IMG/VR virus record: IMGVR_UViG_3300048930_001370
Location: 1-48,099 of that record
Length of the DNA stretch: 48,099 bases
Direction: 5' to 3' (one strand)
DNA from: a virus
Shown: one piece after another, positions 25,649-32,520 of the stretch
Layout of the letters: each line of letters opens with the position of its first letter
Position numbering within the stretch: the first letter of the stretch is position 1
Notes under the pieces: generated by a model
What the model was told of the DNA's origin: nothing
What the model saw: the letters and a program-made list of their open reading frames with translations, nothing else
Databases searched by the model: none
Made by a program: the position numbers and the translations under genes

Positions 25649-25900
25649 ATGAGCACGACAACCGCCAGGCGCCAGGAGATCGTCGATGAACTCGGCGAGA
25701 TTCAATCTCAGATCCTGGAACTGGTCGAGCAGGCGCGCGGGCTATTGCGCCGCAACGGATTACAGGGGGCGCTGATGCGTGCCGAGTCCTACTGGATCGC
25801 GCATGTCATCGCCGCAGTGAGCAACGACCACGGCTACCTCGGCGGATCGATGGTCAGCCTGCAGAACACCATCGACGAGATCAAGAACGACGACGACTGA
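25649..25900 (+). CDS. Small protein of unknown function (cargo gene 2)
   Basis: 83 aa starting MSTTTARRQEIVDELGEIQS. An N-terminal amphipathic helix (EIVDELGEIQSQILELVEQA) is followed by RGLLRRNGLQGALMRAESYW and a helix IAHVIAAVSNDHGYLGGSM. GGAG lies 8 nt before ATG. Sequence looks genuine (strong codon bias) but I do not recognise it. Confidence 0.72.
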   Translation: MSTTTARRQEIVDELGEIQSQILELVEQARGLLRRNGLQGALMRAESYWIAHVIAAVSNDHGYLGGSMVSLQNTIDEIKNDDD

Positions 25901-25946
25901 GCGCAGCGCCGGGTGGGTCATCTCGCCTGGCCAGCCCCGCCGATGT

Positions 25947-25978
25947 CGCTTGGCTTCACCAACGAACAGCGCGTTCAT
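25947..25978 (+). repeat. 32-bp shared upstream element, copy 3
   Basis: CGCTTGGCTTC + six bases + GAACAGCGCGTTCAT, matching both consensus arms exactly. It lies 35 nt before the start codon at 26014. Confidence 0.9.
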
Positions 25979-26013
25979 CACGCGCACACCCACATCAAAC
26001 CAGGAGCAACACC

Positions 26014-26619
26014 ATGAGCACGATCCAATTGACCTCGACCCAGCACTTCATCCTGGATGCCGCCATCAAGCACACCGAGGGGCGCATCGAACAATTCCCG
26101 GAAAACGTCAAAGGCGGCGCGCGATCCAAGGTGCTCGATGGCCTTTTCAATCGCGCGCTGATCACGCCCGATGGCGAGGGCTGGCGCGTGGCCGCCGAGG
26201 GCTACGACGCGCTGAACTACCCGCGCCCGGGCATCAACCCGAAGCGCATGTCGGCCTTCGAGGCCAAGCTCGACCAGGTCATTGCCAACGCCGACGCGGC
26301 GGCGCAGGCCACACCAGACGGCACAACGGACGCCGTAGACGACGCGGCGATGGAAGACGCGGTCGCCAGCGCCGATGCGAGCTTCGCGGCGCACGACGCG
26401 CCACGCGTGCCACGCACCCGCGAGAACAGCAAGCAGGCAGAGGTTCTGCGGATGCTGCGTCGCCCCGAGGGCGCGACGATCAGCCAGATCTGCGAGAGCA
26501 CCGGCTGGCAGGCGCACACGGTACGCGGGACCTTCGCCGGGGCCTTCAAGAAGAAGCTCGGCTTGGTGCTGACCTCGGAGAAAGCAGCGGGCGCCGAGCG
26601 GGTGTACCGGGTCGCTTGA
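26014..26619 (+). CDS. DUF3489-domain protein (cargo gene 3)
   Basis: 201 aa. N-terminal ~65 residues look like a winged helix (TSTQHFILDAAIKHTEGRIE, LDGLFNRALITPDGEGWRVA). The middle is a disordered Ala/Asp linker. The C-terminal ~70 residues fit DUF3489: TRENSKQAEVLRMLRRPEGA, TISQICESTGWQAHTVRGTF, FKKKLGLVLTSEKAAG, an HTH fold that often neighbours serine recombinase genes with DUF2924, a pairing repeated here at a distance of 16 kb. AGGAG lies before the ATG. Likely a DNA-binding regulator; target unknown. Confidence 0.85.
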   Translation: MSTIQLTSTQHFILDAAIKHTEGRIEQFPENVKGGARSKVLDGLFNRALITPDGEGWRVAAEGYDALNYPRPGINPKRMSAFEAKLDQVIANADAAAQATPDGTTDAVDDAAMEDAVASADASFAAHDAPRVPRTRENSKQAEVLRMLRRPEGATISQICESTGWQAHTVRGTFAGAFKKKLGLVLTSEKAAGAERVYRVA

Positions 26620-26644
26620 ACATGATCGAGAAGCCAGGCGGAAA

Positions 26645-26676
26645 CGCTTGGCTTCTCGCTCGAACAGCGCGTTCAT
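26645..26676 (+). repeat. 32-bp shared upstream element, copy 4
   Basis: CGCTTGGCTTC + six bases + GAACAGCGCGTTCAT, matching both consensus arms exactly. It lies 32 nt before the start codon at 26709. Confidence 0.9.
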
Positions 26677-26708
26677 GGGGTCGTTGCCACACGACCCGGA
26701 GATCTCCC

Positions 26709-26915
26709 ATGAGCACCAACGACCTCTTCACCCGCATCGCCCAGACGCATCTGCACATCGAGACCCTGGAGACGCGCCACCGCGACAGTCTGGACTTCCA
26801 CGACGTGGGCGTGTGGTGCGTGCGCGACGCCCTGCAGGCCGCCTTTGAGGCGGGCGTCGCGGAAGGTCTCCGCAAAACGGGTCGCACCAAGAACGAGAGC
26901 AAGGCCAAGCAGTAA
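26709..26915 (+). CDS. DUF6900-like small protein (cargo gene 4)
   Basis: 68 aa: MSTNDLFTRIAQTHLHIETL, then ETRHRDSLDFHDVGVWCVRD and ALQAAFEAGVAEGLRKTG. The I-x-TLETR-x-x-DSLDFH-[DE]-V motif corresponds to the DUF6900 family as I recall it; these are small proteins seen in phages and integrative elements. Function unknown. The stop is one nt before repeat copy 5. Confidence 0.78.
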   Translation: MSTNDLFTRIAQTHLHIETLETRHRDSLDFHDVGVWCVRDALQAAFEAGVAEGLRKTGRTKNESKAKQ

Positions 26916-26916
26916 T

Positions 26917-26948
26917 TGCTTGGCTTCCGACGCGAACAGCGCGTTCAT
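26917..26948 (+). repeat. 32-bp shared upstream element, copy 5
   Basis: TGCTTGGCTTC (first base C to T) + six bases + GAACAGCGCGTTCAT. It begins directly after the stop codon of the previous gene, so genes and elements are packed with no filler. It lies 30 nt before the start codon at 26979. Confidence 0.9.
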
Positions 26949-26978
26949 GCATCCACACCCAACAACACCGAGATCGCC

Positions 26979-27287
26979 ATGATCGAGAGCATCAAAGTCC
27001 GCTTCGCCCGCAAGCCCAACGATCTGGCCGACGTCCTGGCCACCCTGCGTTACGGCGACCTGGCGAACTATGTCGACATCGAGTCGCGCCAGGCCATGAC
27101 CGAGGCCGAGTACGACGCGTTCACCGGCGCATTGCTGGCCGACCGCGATTGGCTGGCGGGGCGCGGCGGATTCCTGGAGGGCGGCGGACGCAGCGTCGTT
27201 GAAGTCACCGCACCCAATCGCACCACGCTCTACATCGATCCCTCAGGTTCGAAGTACGGGCGTTACGTCGGCATCCGTGCCGACTGA
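26979..27287 (+). CDS. Small protein of unknown function (cargo gene 5)
   Basis: 102 aa starting MIESIKVRFARKPNDLADVL. Contains TLRYGDLANYVDIESRQAMT, LADRDWLAGRGGFLEGGGRS and VVEVTAPNRTTLYIDPSGSK. An alpha/beta protein with a Gly-rich loop; not recognised. The next gene follows after 11 nt without its own element, so these two share one unit. Confidence 0.72.
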   Translation: MIESIKVRFARKPNDLADVLATLRYGDLANYVDIESRQAMTEAEYDAFTGALLADRDWLAGRGGFLEGGGRSVVEVTAPNRTTLYIDPSGSKYGRYVGIRAD

Positions 27288-27298
27288 AGGCCAGAGCC

Positions 27299-27511
27299 AT
27301 GTCCAACTACGTCGATTACCAACTGCAGCAACTGCGCTCCTTGGTGGGCGCGACCATCACTGCCCTGGCGCGAACCGCGCCAGACGAGGGTGAGTTCGAA
27401 CCGGAGTTCTTTGGATTCGTGCTGACCTTGCCGGATGATCAGCAGCGAACGCTGCTTATCTTGTCCGACCCGGAAGGCAATGGGCCCGGCGCCATCGAGA
27501 TCGTCGACTGA
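27299..27511 (+). CDS. Small acidic protein of unknown function (cargo gene 6)
   Basis: 70 aa starting MSNYVDYQLQQLRSLVGATI. Acidic tail: PDEGEFEPEFFGFVLTLPDD then RTLLILSDPEGNGPGAIEIV. It resembles small phage or ICE proteins whose fold binds a partner, but I cannot name it. It is co-transcribed with cargo gene 5 and has no repeat element of its own. Confidence 0.68.
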   Translation: MSNYVDYQLQQLRSLVGATITALARTAPDEGEFEPEFFGFVLTLPDDQQRTLLILSDPEGNGPGAIEIVD

Positions 27512-27547
27512 CTCGGCGTGCGAATGATCGAAGATTCTTCGTGAGGA

Positions 27548-27579
27548 CGCTTGGCTTCGCGGCGGAACAGCGCGTTCAT
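27548..27579 (+). repeat. 32-bp shared upstream element, copy 6
   Basis: CGCTTGGCTTC + six bases + GAACAGCGCGTTCAT, matching both consensus arms exactly. It lies 33 nt before the start codon at 27613. Confidence 0.9.
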
Positions 27580-27612
27580 GGACGCGTCGCCACCCACACC
27601 ACGGAGTCCACC

Positions 27613-27984
27613 ATGAGCCAGACCACCGACACGATCCCCACCACCCGCAACGAGGGTTGGGGCTTCTACGGCACGATGAACGAGCGCGCCGACGACGCCT
27701 GGCCCCTGGCGATGACAGCGGTCGCCAACGCAACCGGCGAGTCCATGGACATCGTGCGTGTTTTCCTCGACAGCCGATTCGGCCGCCACTTCGCGGACGA
27801 CGTCCTCAACGCCGTCGACGAAGGCAACGCCATGGCGGACGCCATCAACGTCGCCACGCGCAAGTGGATGGGATGGACGATTGGGCGCCAGGCCAGCAAG
27901 GACTACGGCATCCCACGCGGGTTGCCCTACCTGACGGGCTACGTGATCCACTGCGGCATTATCGACGAGTCGTGCGCCGCCTGA
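27613..27984 (+). CDS. Conserved-looking protein of unknown function (cargo gene 7)
   Basis: 123 aa starting MSQTTDTIPTTRNEGWGFYG. The stretches NEGWGFYGTMNERADDAWPL, DIVRVFLDSRFGRHFADDVL, RKWMGWTIGRQASKDYGIPR and GLPYLTGYVIHCGIIDES are like a family I remember from integrative elements and phages of pseudomonads and relatives, without a known role. GGAG lies before ATG. ATG of the next gene overlaps its stop (TGATG). Confidence 0.75.
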   Translation: MSQTTDTIPTTRNEGWGFYGTMNERADDAWPLAMTAVANATGESMDIVRVFLDSRFGRHFADDVLNAVDEGNAMADAINVATRKWMGWTIGRQASKDYGIPRGLPYLTGYVIHCGIIDESCAA

Positions 27985-28208
27985 TGAATACGCCTGCTGC
28001 CGAACGGGAGCAGGCGCTGCGTTGGCTGATCGCCAACCGGCGTCCGGACGTCTCCATCGAACAGGCCGTGCGCTTGATGTGCACGGTGCTGCCGCGCGAT
28101 CTCACCACGATGCAACTGCTGCGGCGCATCGCGGAGGAGGAAGACGCCAAAGCGCCTTCGCACCGATTCAACTGGCGCATCCTTCCTGGTCTGCCGCCTC
28201 GCGGATAG
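27984..28208 (+). CDS. Small helical protein of unknown function (cargo gene 8)
   Basis: 74 aa starting MNTPAAEREQALRWLIANRR. Residues PDVSIEQAVRLMCTVLPRDL and TTMQLLRRIAEEEDAKAPSH form a helical bundle; the tail is RFNWRILPGLPPRG. Translationally coupled to the previous gene. Its last 41 nt overlap the 3' end of the methyltransferase on the other strand (convergent overlap). Function unknown. Confidence 0.68.
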   Translation: MNTPAAEREQALRWLIANRRPDVSIEQAVRLMCTVLPRDLTTMQLLRRIAEEEDAKAPSHRFNWRILPGLPPRG

Positions 28209-29409
28209 CCTGCTTGCCGGTGAAGTCCTCCCAACGCCGCACGATCACGTCGGCGTATTTCGGATCCAACTCCATCACACGCGCCACGCGCCCGGACTTC
28301 TCGGCGGCAATCAGCGTGGTGCCGGAGCCGCCAAATGGATCGAGCACCACAGCGCCCGGCCGCGAACTATTGCGCAGCGCGCGCTCGACCAGTTCGACCG
28401 GCTTCATGGTCGGGTGCAGGTCGTTCTTCTGCGGCTTCTTGATCTGCCAGACGTCGCTCTGGTCGCGGTCGCCGCACCAGTGGCGCTCGGCGCCCTCGGG
28501 CCAGCCGTAGAGGATCGGCTCATACTGCCGCTGGTAGTCGGCACGGCCCAGCGTAAAGGTGTGCTTGGCCCAGATGATGAACGTCGACCAGTGGCCGCCG
28601 GCTGCGCGAAAGGCGGCCTGCAGCGCATCCAACTCGCTCGACGACATTGCGACGTAGATCGCGCCATCGCAGCGCGCGAGCATCGGCGTCAGCGCGGCCA
28701 GCAGGAAGTCGTAGAAGCCGTCGCCCAGGTTGTCGTTGAGGATCGCGCGATCCTTGCCGCGCAGCTTGTCCTTGGCGCTGTTGGCGTAGTTCACGTTGTA
28801 CGGCGGATCGGTGAAGACCATGGCCACGCGCTCGTCGCCGAGCAGCGCGTCGTAGCTCGCCGCCAGGGTCGCGTCGCCGCACAGCAGGCGATGCGGGCCC
28901 ATGTGCCAAATGTCGCCGGCGCGGGACACCGGCGCATCGGACACGTCCGGGATGGCATCCTCATCGGTCTGCCCGGCCACATCCGGTTCGTCGCCGGCCA
29001 TCAGTTCTGCGAGCGCGTCGGCGTCGAAGCCGGTGATGTCGAGGTCGAAGCCAGCGCCCTGCAAGTCGGCAAGTTCGACCCGCAGGAGATCCTCATCCCA
29101 AGTCGCGTTCTCGGCGATGCGGTTGTCGGCCAGCACCAGCGCCCGACGCTGCGTCGGCGTGAGATGGTCGAGCACCACGACCGGCACCGTGATGAGCCCA
29201 AGTTTCTGGGCCGCGGCAAGACGCCCGTGCCCGGCAACAATCACGCCGTCGCTGCCCGCAAGAATCGGGTTGGTGAACCCGAACTCCGCGATGCTGGCGG
29301 CGATCTGCGCCACCTGCGCGTCGGAGTGCTGGCGCGCATTGCGGGCGTAAGGGATGAGCTTGGCGGTCGGCCACGGCTCGATCTTTTCGGCGAGCCAGGA
29401 GCGCGTCAT
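28168..29409 (-). CDS. ParB-like nuclease domain fused to DNA adenine/cytosine methyltransferase (DPPY type)
   Basis: 413 aa. Residues about 11-130 are a ParB/Srx-like domain (KLIPYARNARQHSDAQVAQI, then AGHGRLAAAQKLGL, the GHGR signature). Residues about 165-400 are an amino-methyltransferase: DPPY at 201-204 and FGGSGTT at 359-365, in the order of class beta enzymes. DPPY is typical of N6-adenine methylation. No restriction nuclease is adjacent, so it is probably an orphan enzyme for phage DNA protection or regulation. It overlaps the second methyltransferase gene by 4 nt and is its paralogue. Confidence 0.92.
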   Translation of the reverse strand: MTRSWLAEKIEPWPTAKLIPYARNARQHSDAQVAQIAASIAEFGFTNPILAGSDGVIVAGHGRLAAAQKLGLITVPVVVLDHLTPTQRRALVLADNRIAENATWDEDLLRVELADLQGAGFDLDITGFDADALAELMAGDEPDVAGQTDEDAIPDVSDAPVSRAGDIWHMGPHRLLCGDATLAASYDALLGDERVAMVFTDPPYNVNYANSAKDKLRGKDRAILNDNLGDGFYDFLLAALTPMLARCDGAIYVAMSSSELDALQAAFRAAGGHWSTFIIWAKHTFTLGRADYQRQYEPILYGWPEGAERHWCGDRDQSDVWQIKKPQKNDLHPTMKPVELVERALRNSSRPGAVVLDPFGGSGTTLIAAEKSGRVARVMELDPKYADVIVRRWEDFTGKQAIREAADQEGCAS

Positions 29410-30806
29410 GCGCTGGCTCCGGCGCGCGCCGCGGCCACGGCATCGAAACTCTCTCCGGTCGCGTGCAGGCGCACCGGCACGTCTGGAAAGGTCTGGCGAA
29501 AGCGCCGGATCGCCACGTCCACGTACTCCGGCGCGATTTCGACGGCGCGCGCCAGGCGTTTCGTGCGCTGCGCCGCCAGGATCGTCGTGCCAGAGCCACA
29601 GAACGGCTCGAACACGATCTCGCCCTCAGCCGAGTAGGCCTCGATGACGAACTGCGGCAACGCCACCGGGAACACCGCAGGGTGGTCGATGCCTTCCCCG
29701 ATCTTGCCCTTGTGGCGCATGACCCGGATGACCGAGTCGGGGATGCGGTGGTCCTGCGTGGGCTGGCCGGCATGGGTCCAACCCCCAACGTCGCCATCCT
29801 TGCCGCGCAGTGCGGTGGACGAGCCGTCCGCGCGCAGATGCGTTTCTTGCCCGGCGAACTTGCAGGGCACGATCTTGTTCGGCTTGCGCGTGTCACGGTT
29901 GAAATGGAAGACAAACTCGAAGCTCGGCGCGAGCCGGCCGGCCCAGTCGCCTGGCATGCCCGGGCCCTGGTCCCAGACGTACCACGCGAAGCGTCGCCAA
30001 CCCTGGGCGCGCATCCAGCCGAGCCAGGCATCCCAATAGGGGATGAACTCGTTGTCGCGATGGATCAGGCCGAGGTTGACCAGGACCTGGCCGTCGTCGG
30101 CCATCGGCAGCGGCGCGAACACGCCGCGCATCAGCGCATCCCAATCGGCGATGCCGCCGGTGGTGTAGTCGCGCTGGTTGCCGTAGGGCGGCGAGGTGAA
30201 ACACAACTGCGCCCGGTCCTCCGGCATGAGCGCGGCGATCACCTCGCGGTCGCTGGCGTCGCCGCAAATGAGGCGATGCGCGCCAAGCAACCAGACATCG
30301 CCCAGGCGCGATACCGCAACCGTCGGTGCATCGGGCACCTGGTCGGCCGCGTCGTCCTCTTGCGGCGCTTCCTCGGTTTCCTCGGGATCCGCGTCCTCGA
30401 CGTCGGTGAGCAGCGACTGCAGCTCAGCGTCTTCGAAACCGGTCAGGGCGAGGTCGAACCCGGCCTCGGTGAGGTCAGCGAGTTCCAGCGCCAGCATTTC
30501 CTCGTCCCAGCCAGCATCGAGCGCCAGGCGGTTATCGGCGATCACGTAGGCGCGCTTCTGCGCCGGCGACAGATGGGTCAGCTCGATCACCGGGACGTCG
30601 GCCAGCCCCAGCTTGCGCGCGGCGGCCAGACGCCCGTGACCGGCGATGATGCCGTGGTCGGCATCGACCAGGATCGGCGTGGTCCAGCCGAACTCGACGA
30701 TGCTCGCTGCGATCTTGGCGACCTGCGCATCGTTGTGCGTGCGCGGATTGCGGGCATAGGGGATCAGCGTCTCGACCTGGCGGTACTCGACGTGGAGCGG
30801 ATTCAC
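29406..30806 (-). CDS. ParB-like nuclease domain fused to DNA methyltransferase (SPPY type)
   Basis: 466 aa from a GTG at 30804-30806. The ParB-like N-terminus (LIPYARNPRTHNDAQVAKIA, AGHGRLAAARKLGL) matches that of the neighbouring gene closely. The methyltransferase part has TSPPYG with SPPY at 205-208 and FCGSGTT at 402-408; SPPY is the hallmark of N4-cytosine enzymes. An acidic insert (DVEDADPEETEEAPQEDDAA) separates the domains. The open frame continues to 31145, but that stretch has no homology-like pattern, covers a terminator, and is rejected as coding. Tandem paralogue of the next gene. Confidence 0.9.
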   Translation of the reverse strand: MNPLHVEYRQVETLIPYARNPRTHNDAQVAKIAASIVEFGWTTPILVDADHGIIAGHGRLAAARKLGLADVPVIELTHLSPAQKRAYVIADNRLALDAGWDEEMLALELADLTEAGFDLALTGFEDAELQSLLTDVEDADPEETEEAPQEDDAADQVPDAPTVAVSRLGDVWLLGAHRLICGDASDREVIAALMPEDRAQLCFTSPPYGNQRDYTTGGIADWDALMRGVFAPLPMADDGQVLVNLGLIHRDNEFIPYWDAWLGWMRAQGWRRFAWYVWDQGPGMPGDWAGRLAPSFEFVFHFNRDTRKPNKIVPCKFAGQETHLRADGSSTALRGKDGDVGGWTHAGQPTQDHRIPDSVIRVMRHKGKIGEGIDHPAVFPVALPQFVIEAYSAEGEIVFEPFCGSGTTILAAQRTKRLARAVEIAPEYVDVAIRRFRQTFPDVPVRLHATGESFDAVAAARAGASA

Positions 30807-30821
30807 GCGGATGCGGGTCCT

Positions 30822-30858
30822 GAAAATGAAAAACCCGCCAACGAACGCCGTGGCGGGT
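30822..30858 (-). terminator. Rho-independent terminator upstream of the methyltransferase pair
   Basis: Perfect 8-bp stem ACCCGCCA / TGGCGGGT with a 10-nt loop; on the minus strand it is followed by TTTTCATTTT. It would end transcription arriving from the antitoxin-like genes at 31160-32031, so the methyltransferases need their own promoter or read-through. The GTG of the methyltransferase lies 16 nt beyond. Confidence 0.75.
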
Positions 30859-31159
30859 GGAGTGGAATCGGTGGGGTAGTGCGAACCGGGTGCGAACCTG
30901 CGAACCCTGCGAACCTCGGTTCGCACCCTGACGCTAGGGAAGCATCGCGCTCGCGCCCCCCGCATGGCCCTTCCGGCAGGAAGGACCCCTTTTGCCCCGA
31001 GAGCGTTGCGGCGAAGCCACTGTGGCTTCATCGCCACTGCTCCCGAGCATGGATGAAATCCTACTGCGGATCGCCGAATTTGTTGCGCGGCCTGATCGCC
31101 GCGCATGTCCCAACACCACCACAATCGTGGTGCGCGTCCCGCCAAAACACGCCAAAACC
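30859..31159. other. Intergenic region with TGCGAACC site cluster and palindromes
   Basis: About 300 nt with no credible gene. It holds four direct copies of TGCGAACC (30880, 30891, 30899, 30908), then an inverted copy GGTTCGCA (30918-30925), and a perfect 17-nt palindrome GAAGCCAC-T-GTGGCTTC (31013-31029). CACCAC / GTGGTG (31117-31132) forms a small hairpin just downstream of the antitoxin-like gene. It is likely a regulatory region between the two transcription units. Confidence 0.5.
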
Positions 31160-31687
31160 CTACGGAGTGAACTCGTCGCTGACCATTCCCTTGTACTTGG
31201 CTTCCAGCCGGTCGAATACATCACTGGCAGGCTTGCCAATACCACTTGTGTGGCCTGCTTCGATCTCGGCACCACGGTCAAGTAGGGTCATATCGGACCT
31301 GAAGTCACCGCTCGATTCGAACACGCGACCTGCGGTCAAGTCAGAGTAGCCGGCGAGGATTGCCTCTTGCATGGACTGGCTCTCACGCCGTTCCATGGCC
31401 CAAGGCTTGATTCGCTCCAGTTCCGAGGCCAATGCGGCCTTGGCAGCTGCGACCTCATAGTCGAGTTGCAGCCCTGTCCAGAAGCCCTCGGACATGCCAA
31501 AGAAGCGCGACAAGCGCAGCCCAGTGTCCACGGTGATCGCGCGCCGGCCCGCCACGATCTCGCCGATACGTCGCTGCGGCACCCCGATCTCCTTGGCCAG
31601 ACGGTACTGACTGATGCCCCTCGGTTCCAGGAACTCGTGCATCAGAATCTCGCCGGGATGCGGGTATGGAATCGTTCGCATGGCCAT
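31160..31687 (-). CDS. HigA-type antitoxin/regulator with C-terminal extension
   Basis: 175 aa, longer than the ~100 aa usual for HigA. Residues 1-85 are a classic HigA/VapI start: PHPGEILMHEFLEPRGISQY, RLAKEIGVPQRRIGEIVAGR, RAITVDTGLRLSRFFGMSEG, FWTGLQLDYEVAAAKAALAS. Residues about 95-175 are an extra helical tail (RRESQSMQEAILAGYSDLTA, SSGDFRSDMTLLDRGAEIEA). No HigB toxin is next to it, so it is an orphan. It may neutralise a host toxin or act as a regulator. Followed by the upstream XRE gene at 20 nt. Confidence 0.8.
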   Translation of the reverse strand: MAMRTIPYPHPGEILMHEFLEPRGISQYRLAKEIGVPQRRIGEIVAGRRAITVDTGLRLSRFFGMSEGFWTGLQLDYEVAAAKAALASELERIKPWAMERRESQSMQEAILAGYSDLTAGRVFESSGDFRSDMTLLDRGAEIEAGHTSGIGKPASDVFDRLEAKYKGMVSDEFTP

Positions 31688-31707
31688 GAGTCCTCGGAGT
31701 CAATCGA

Positions 31708-32031
31708 TCAGAGCACCGCTTCCAATCCTTTGCGTTCGAGAATGTCCAGCAACTTCTGCGAGGGGCCGCTGGGTCGCTTGTCGCCAACTTCCCACTTGCG
31801 CACGGTCGACAGGCTGGTGTTGAGCACCGAAGCCAGCACGGCCTGACTCAGTTGCAAACGCTCGCGCAAGGCCTTCACCTTAGTTGCGTCGTAATCCTGG
31901 ACGGGCGCCAGGCACAGCACGTCGAATTTGTGCATCTTGCGCTTGTCGATGAAGCCATGACGATGCAGATCGCGTGCAGTTTCGCGAACAGTCTCGAGGA
32001 TGCGGCTCCTCGGTGGGGTCTTGGTCGTCAT
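31708..32031 (-). CDS. XRE-family HigA2/NadS-like regulator, orphan antitoxin
   Basis: 107 aa. N-terminus SRILETVRETARDLHRHGFI is typical of antitoxins paired with RelE/HigB2 toxins; then VKALRERLQLSQAVLASVLN and TSLSTVRKWEVGDKRPSGPS give the HTH, ending QKLLDILERKGLEAVL. The toxin that normally precedes it is missing: only 57 nt separate it from the DUF6362-like gene. Function as autoregulator or anti-toxin inferred. Confidence 0.82.
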   Translation of the reverse strand: MTTKTPPRSRILETVRETARDLHRHGFIDKRKMHKFDVLCLAPVQDYDATKVKALRERLQLSQAVLASVLNTSLSTVRKWEVGDKRPSGPSQKLLDILERKGLEAVL

Positions 32032-32088
32032 GGGAAGATCTCCTGCAACGTCTCGGCGGTGACGGCGGCATCCAGACCAACGCTCCGA

Positions 32089-32520
32089 TCACGTGCGTAG
32101 TGTGCCACCTGGTGGCGCAGAACTGCCGCAAATTCCCACCCGCCTGTTCAGCCGCTCGGCGACAGTCTCCAGCGCCCTTTGCCAACGCCGCCACGCCGTG
32201 CTGCGGTCGCAAGCGAAGCGGATGGTGATGTCGCGCCAGCCGTAGCGCTTGGCGCGCATCCACACCAGGTGGCGCTGCTCTTCGTCGAGCCACTGCACCC
32301 AGTGCATCGTCTCCAGCATGCGGTCGACGGCGGCAGGTGACGGCGGGAACGGGCGATAGACCTTCTCGTCGGCCGAGAAGGCTTCCCAGGCACTGCGGGC
32401 GATGACCGGCCAGGTGTTGAAGTAGCCCTGCACCCGCACGGGCGGCAGGCGGCGACTGGTGCTGGCGGCTTCCTCAAAGCGGGCCGCGACCGCATCGATG
32501 GTCCAGACGGGATCAGCCAC
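32089..32520 (-). CDS. DUF6362-like phage protein
   Basis: 143 aa from GTG at 32518-32520, chosen because GGAGG lies 8 nt upstream; an ATG 15 nt earlier has no such site. Motifs ARFEEAASTSRRLPPVRVQG, FPPSPAAVDRMLETMHWVQW, EEQRHLVWMRAKRYGWRDIT and ACDRSTAWRRWQRALETVAE match the DUF6362 group as I recall it, including an HTH-like C-terminal half. Often located in phage early or late-control regions. Probably DNA-binding; target unknown. Confidence 0.8.
   Translation of the reverse strand: MADPVWTIDAVAARFEEAASTSRRLPPVRVQGYFNTWPVIARSAWEAFSADEKVYRPFPPSPAAVDRMLETMHWVQWLDEEQRHLVWMRAKRYGWRDITIRFACDRSTAWRRWQRALETVAERLNRRVGICGSSAPPGGTLRT

Noticed and set aside
25978-26676. 232-codon minus-strand ORF starting MNALFEREAKRF over the DUF3489 gene
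   Set aside because: The start lies in the repeat element, and the rest is antisense to a convincing gene. Kept only as an observation about the element's frame.
25225-27579. The repeats as a CRISPR array
   Set aside because: Spacings between copies are irregular (about 270-900 nt) and filled with genes; there are no short unique spacers and no cas genes.
30807-31145. N-terminal extension of the second methyltransferase gene
   Set aside because: The extra 113 codons run through a terminator hairpin and repeat sites and carry no protein-like pattern; the GTG at 30806 starts the recognisable ParB domain.
30992-31285. 97-codon plus-strand ORF
   Set aside because: It overlaps the 3' end of the HigA-type gene and the palindromic intergenic region; no ribosome site or family signal was seen.
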